Shown in pieces: positions 5,959-6,215 of a stretch of 6,215 nucleotides of DNA. Location: assembly GCA_022774485.1 (NCBI GenBank), contig JALFLX010000036.1, forward strand, positions 1-6,215. Reading direction: 5' to 3'. Made by a program: the position numbers and the translations under genes. Position 1 is the first letter of the stretch. Each line of letters starts with the position of its first letter. The notes beneath the pieces are model-generated. The model saw nothing but the letters and a program-made list of their open reading frames with translations. It did no database searches and was not told where the DNA came from. Source of the stretch: Bacilli bacterium. GTDB lineage: Bacteria; Bacillota_I; Bacilli_A; RFN20; CAG-288.

Positions 5959-5996
5959 TACTCTTCATTGGGCCAAAGGAAGTCTTTTTTTCAAAG

Positions 5997-6021
5997 AAAA
6001 AGCCAGGCTTTTTGCCTGGCT
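5997..6021 (-). terminator. Rho-independent terminator of tkt
   Basis: AGCCAGGC (6001-6008) pairs perfectly with GCCTGGCT (6014-6021) around a five-base loop. On the minus strand the stem is followed by TTTTCTTT (complement of 5993-6000). It begins 5 bp after the tkt stop codon, so it ends the tkt transcript before the lipoprotein gene, which lies in the same direction. Confidence 0.88.
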
Positions 6022-6026
6022 GAGAA

Positions 6027-6215
6027 TTATTTGACTAAAGCGCAGATTTTTTCGGCGAGGACTTCAGGAGTGTAACCGAGGTGATTGATGATGTCGTTTG
6101 CCGGAGCGGAGAGACCGAAGGAGTCGATTCCGAAGACGTGCTTTGCGTATTTGTAGAGCATGTCGCTCTTGCCCATCTCTAAGAAGACTCTCTTTTCATA
6201 GGGGACGCCGAAGAC
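6027..6215 (-). CDS. tkt: Transketolase, C-terminal fragment
   Basis: Only the last 62 codons are in the window; the gene continues beyond the right edge. The fragment shows the transketolase C-terminal domain: YEKRVFLEMGKSDMLYKYA, then GIDSFGLSAPANDIINHLGYT, matching the family's FGxSAP...GFT ending, and a final helix ending in ALVK. Transketolase uses thiamine diphosphate to move two-carbon units between sugar phosphates in the pentose phosphate pathway; the cofactor-binding domains lie outside the window. The SAP motif and the C-terminal spacing argue against the related enzyme DXS. A strong terminator follows directly, so tkt is the last gene of its transcript. Confidence 0.88.
   Translation of the reverse strand, partial: VFGVPYEKRVFLEMGKSDMLYKYAKHVFGIDSFGLSAPANDIINHLGYTPEVLAEKICALVK

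Noticed and set aside
1..6215. A new defence, mobile or biosynthetic system
   Set aside because: Every sizeable gene except the lipoprotein and the small membrane protein fits a known housekeeping family, and no transposase, integrase, toxin-antitoxin, repeat array or nuclease signature is present.

Overview
The window looks like ordinary chromosomal, housekeeping sequence from a low-to-moderate GC Gram-positive bacterium (Bacillota). I see Shine-Dalgarno sites, TTGAAA/TACAAT-type promoters, simple hairpin-plus-U-tract terminators and a lipoprotein with a lipobox. TGA ends three genes (the left-edge gene, rarA and dtd) and tryptophan is TGG where I checked it, so the standard bacterial code is used, not the Mycoplasma code. 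The MnmA protein has an extended MRNWDS...NND segment that I associate with Mollicutes, Erysipelotrichia and related lineages. That placement is an inference, not a measurement.

Layout from left to right. The 3' end of a plus-strand gene (possibly a deoxynucleoside kinase) converges on a minus-strand pair, rarA (AAA+ ATPase acting at stalled replication forks) and a two-helix membrane protein, which overlap as ATGA and share a terminator at 114-143. An 88-bp divergent region separates rarA from the plus-strand pair dtd and mnmA, which overlap by 8 bp. dtd hydrolyses D-aminoacyl-tRNAs and mnmA thiolates the wobble uridine of tRNA, so this pair concerns tRNA quality and decoding. Next is rpsU (ribosomal protein bS21), a 56-codon gene starting with TTG, with its own promoter and terminator. 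sdaA follows: a compact single-chain iron-sulfur L-serine dehydratase, probably translated from a leaderless or nearly leaderless transcript. sdaA converges with a minus-strand gene for an unrecognised lipoprotein; the two stop codons overlap and no terminator lies between them. At the right edge a terminator follows the C-terminal end of transketolase (minus strand).

From memory, rarA, dtd and mnmA also lie near one another in Bacillus subtilis (yrvN, yrvI and trmU), together with hisS, aspS, cymR and yrvO. The window therefore looks like a condensed version of a known Firmicutes neighbourhood. I found no mobile element, CRISPR array, phage gene, tRNA, rRNA or riboswitch, and no new multi-gene system. 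No stretch longer than 300 bases lacks a gene. The points most worth checking are the leaderless start of sdaA, the Glu at DTD position 7, the uncharacterised lipoprotein with a palindrome in its leader, and the small membrane gene coupled to rarA.
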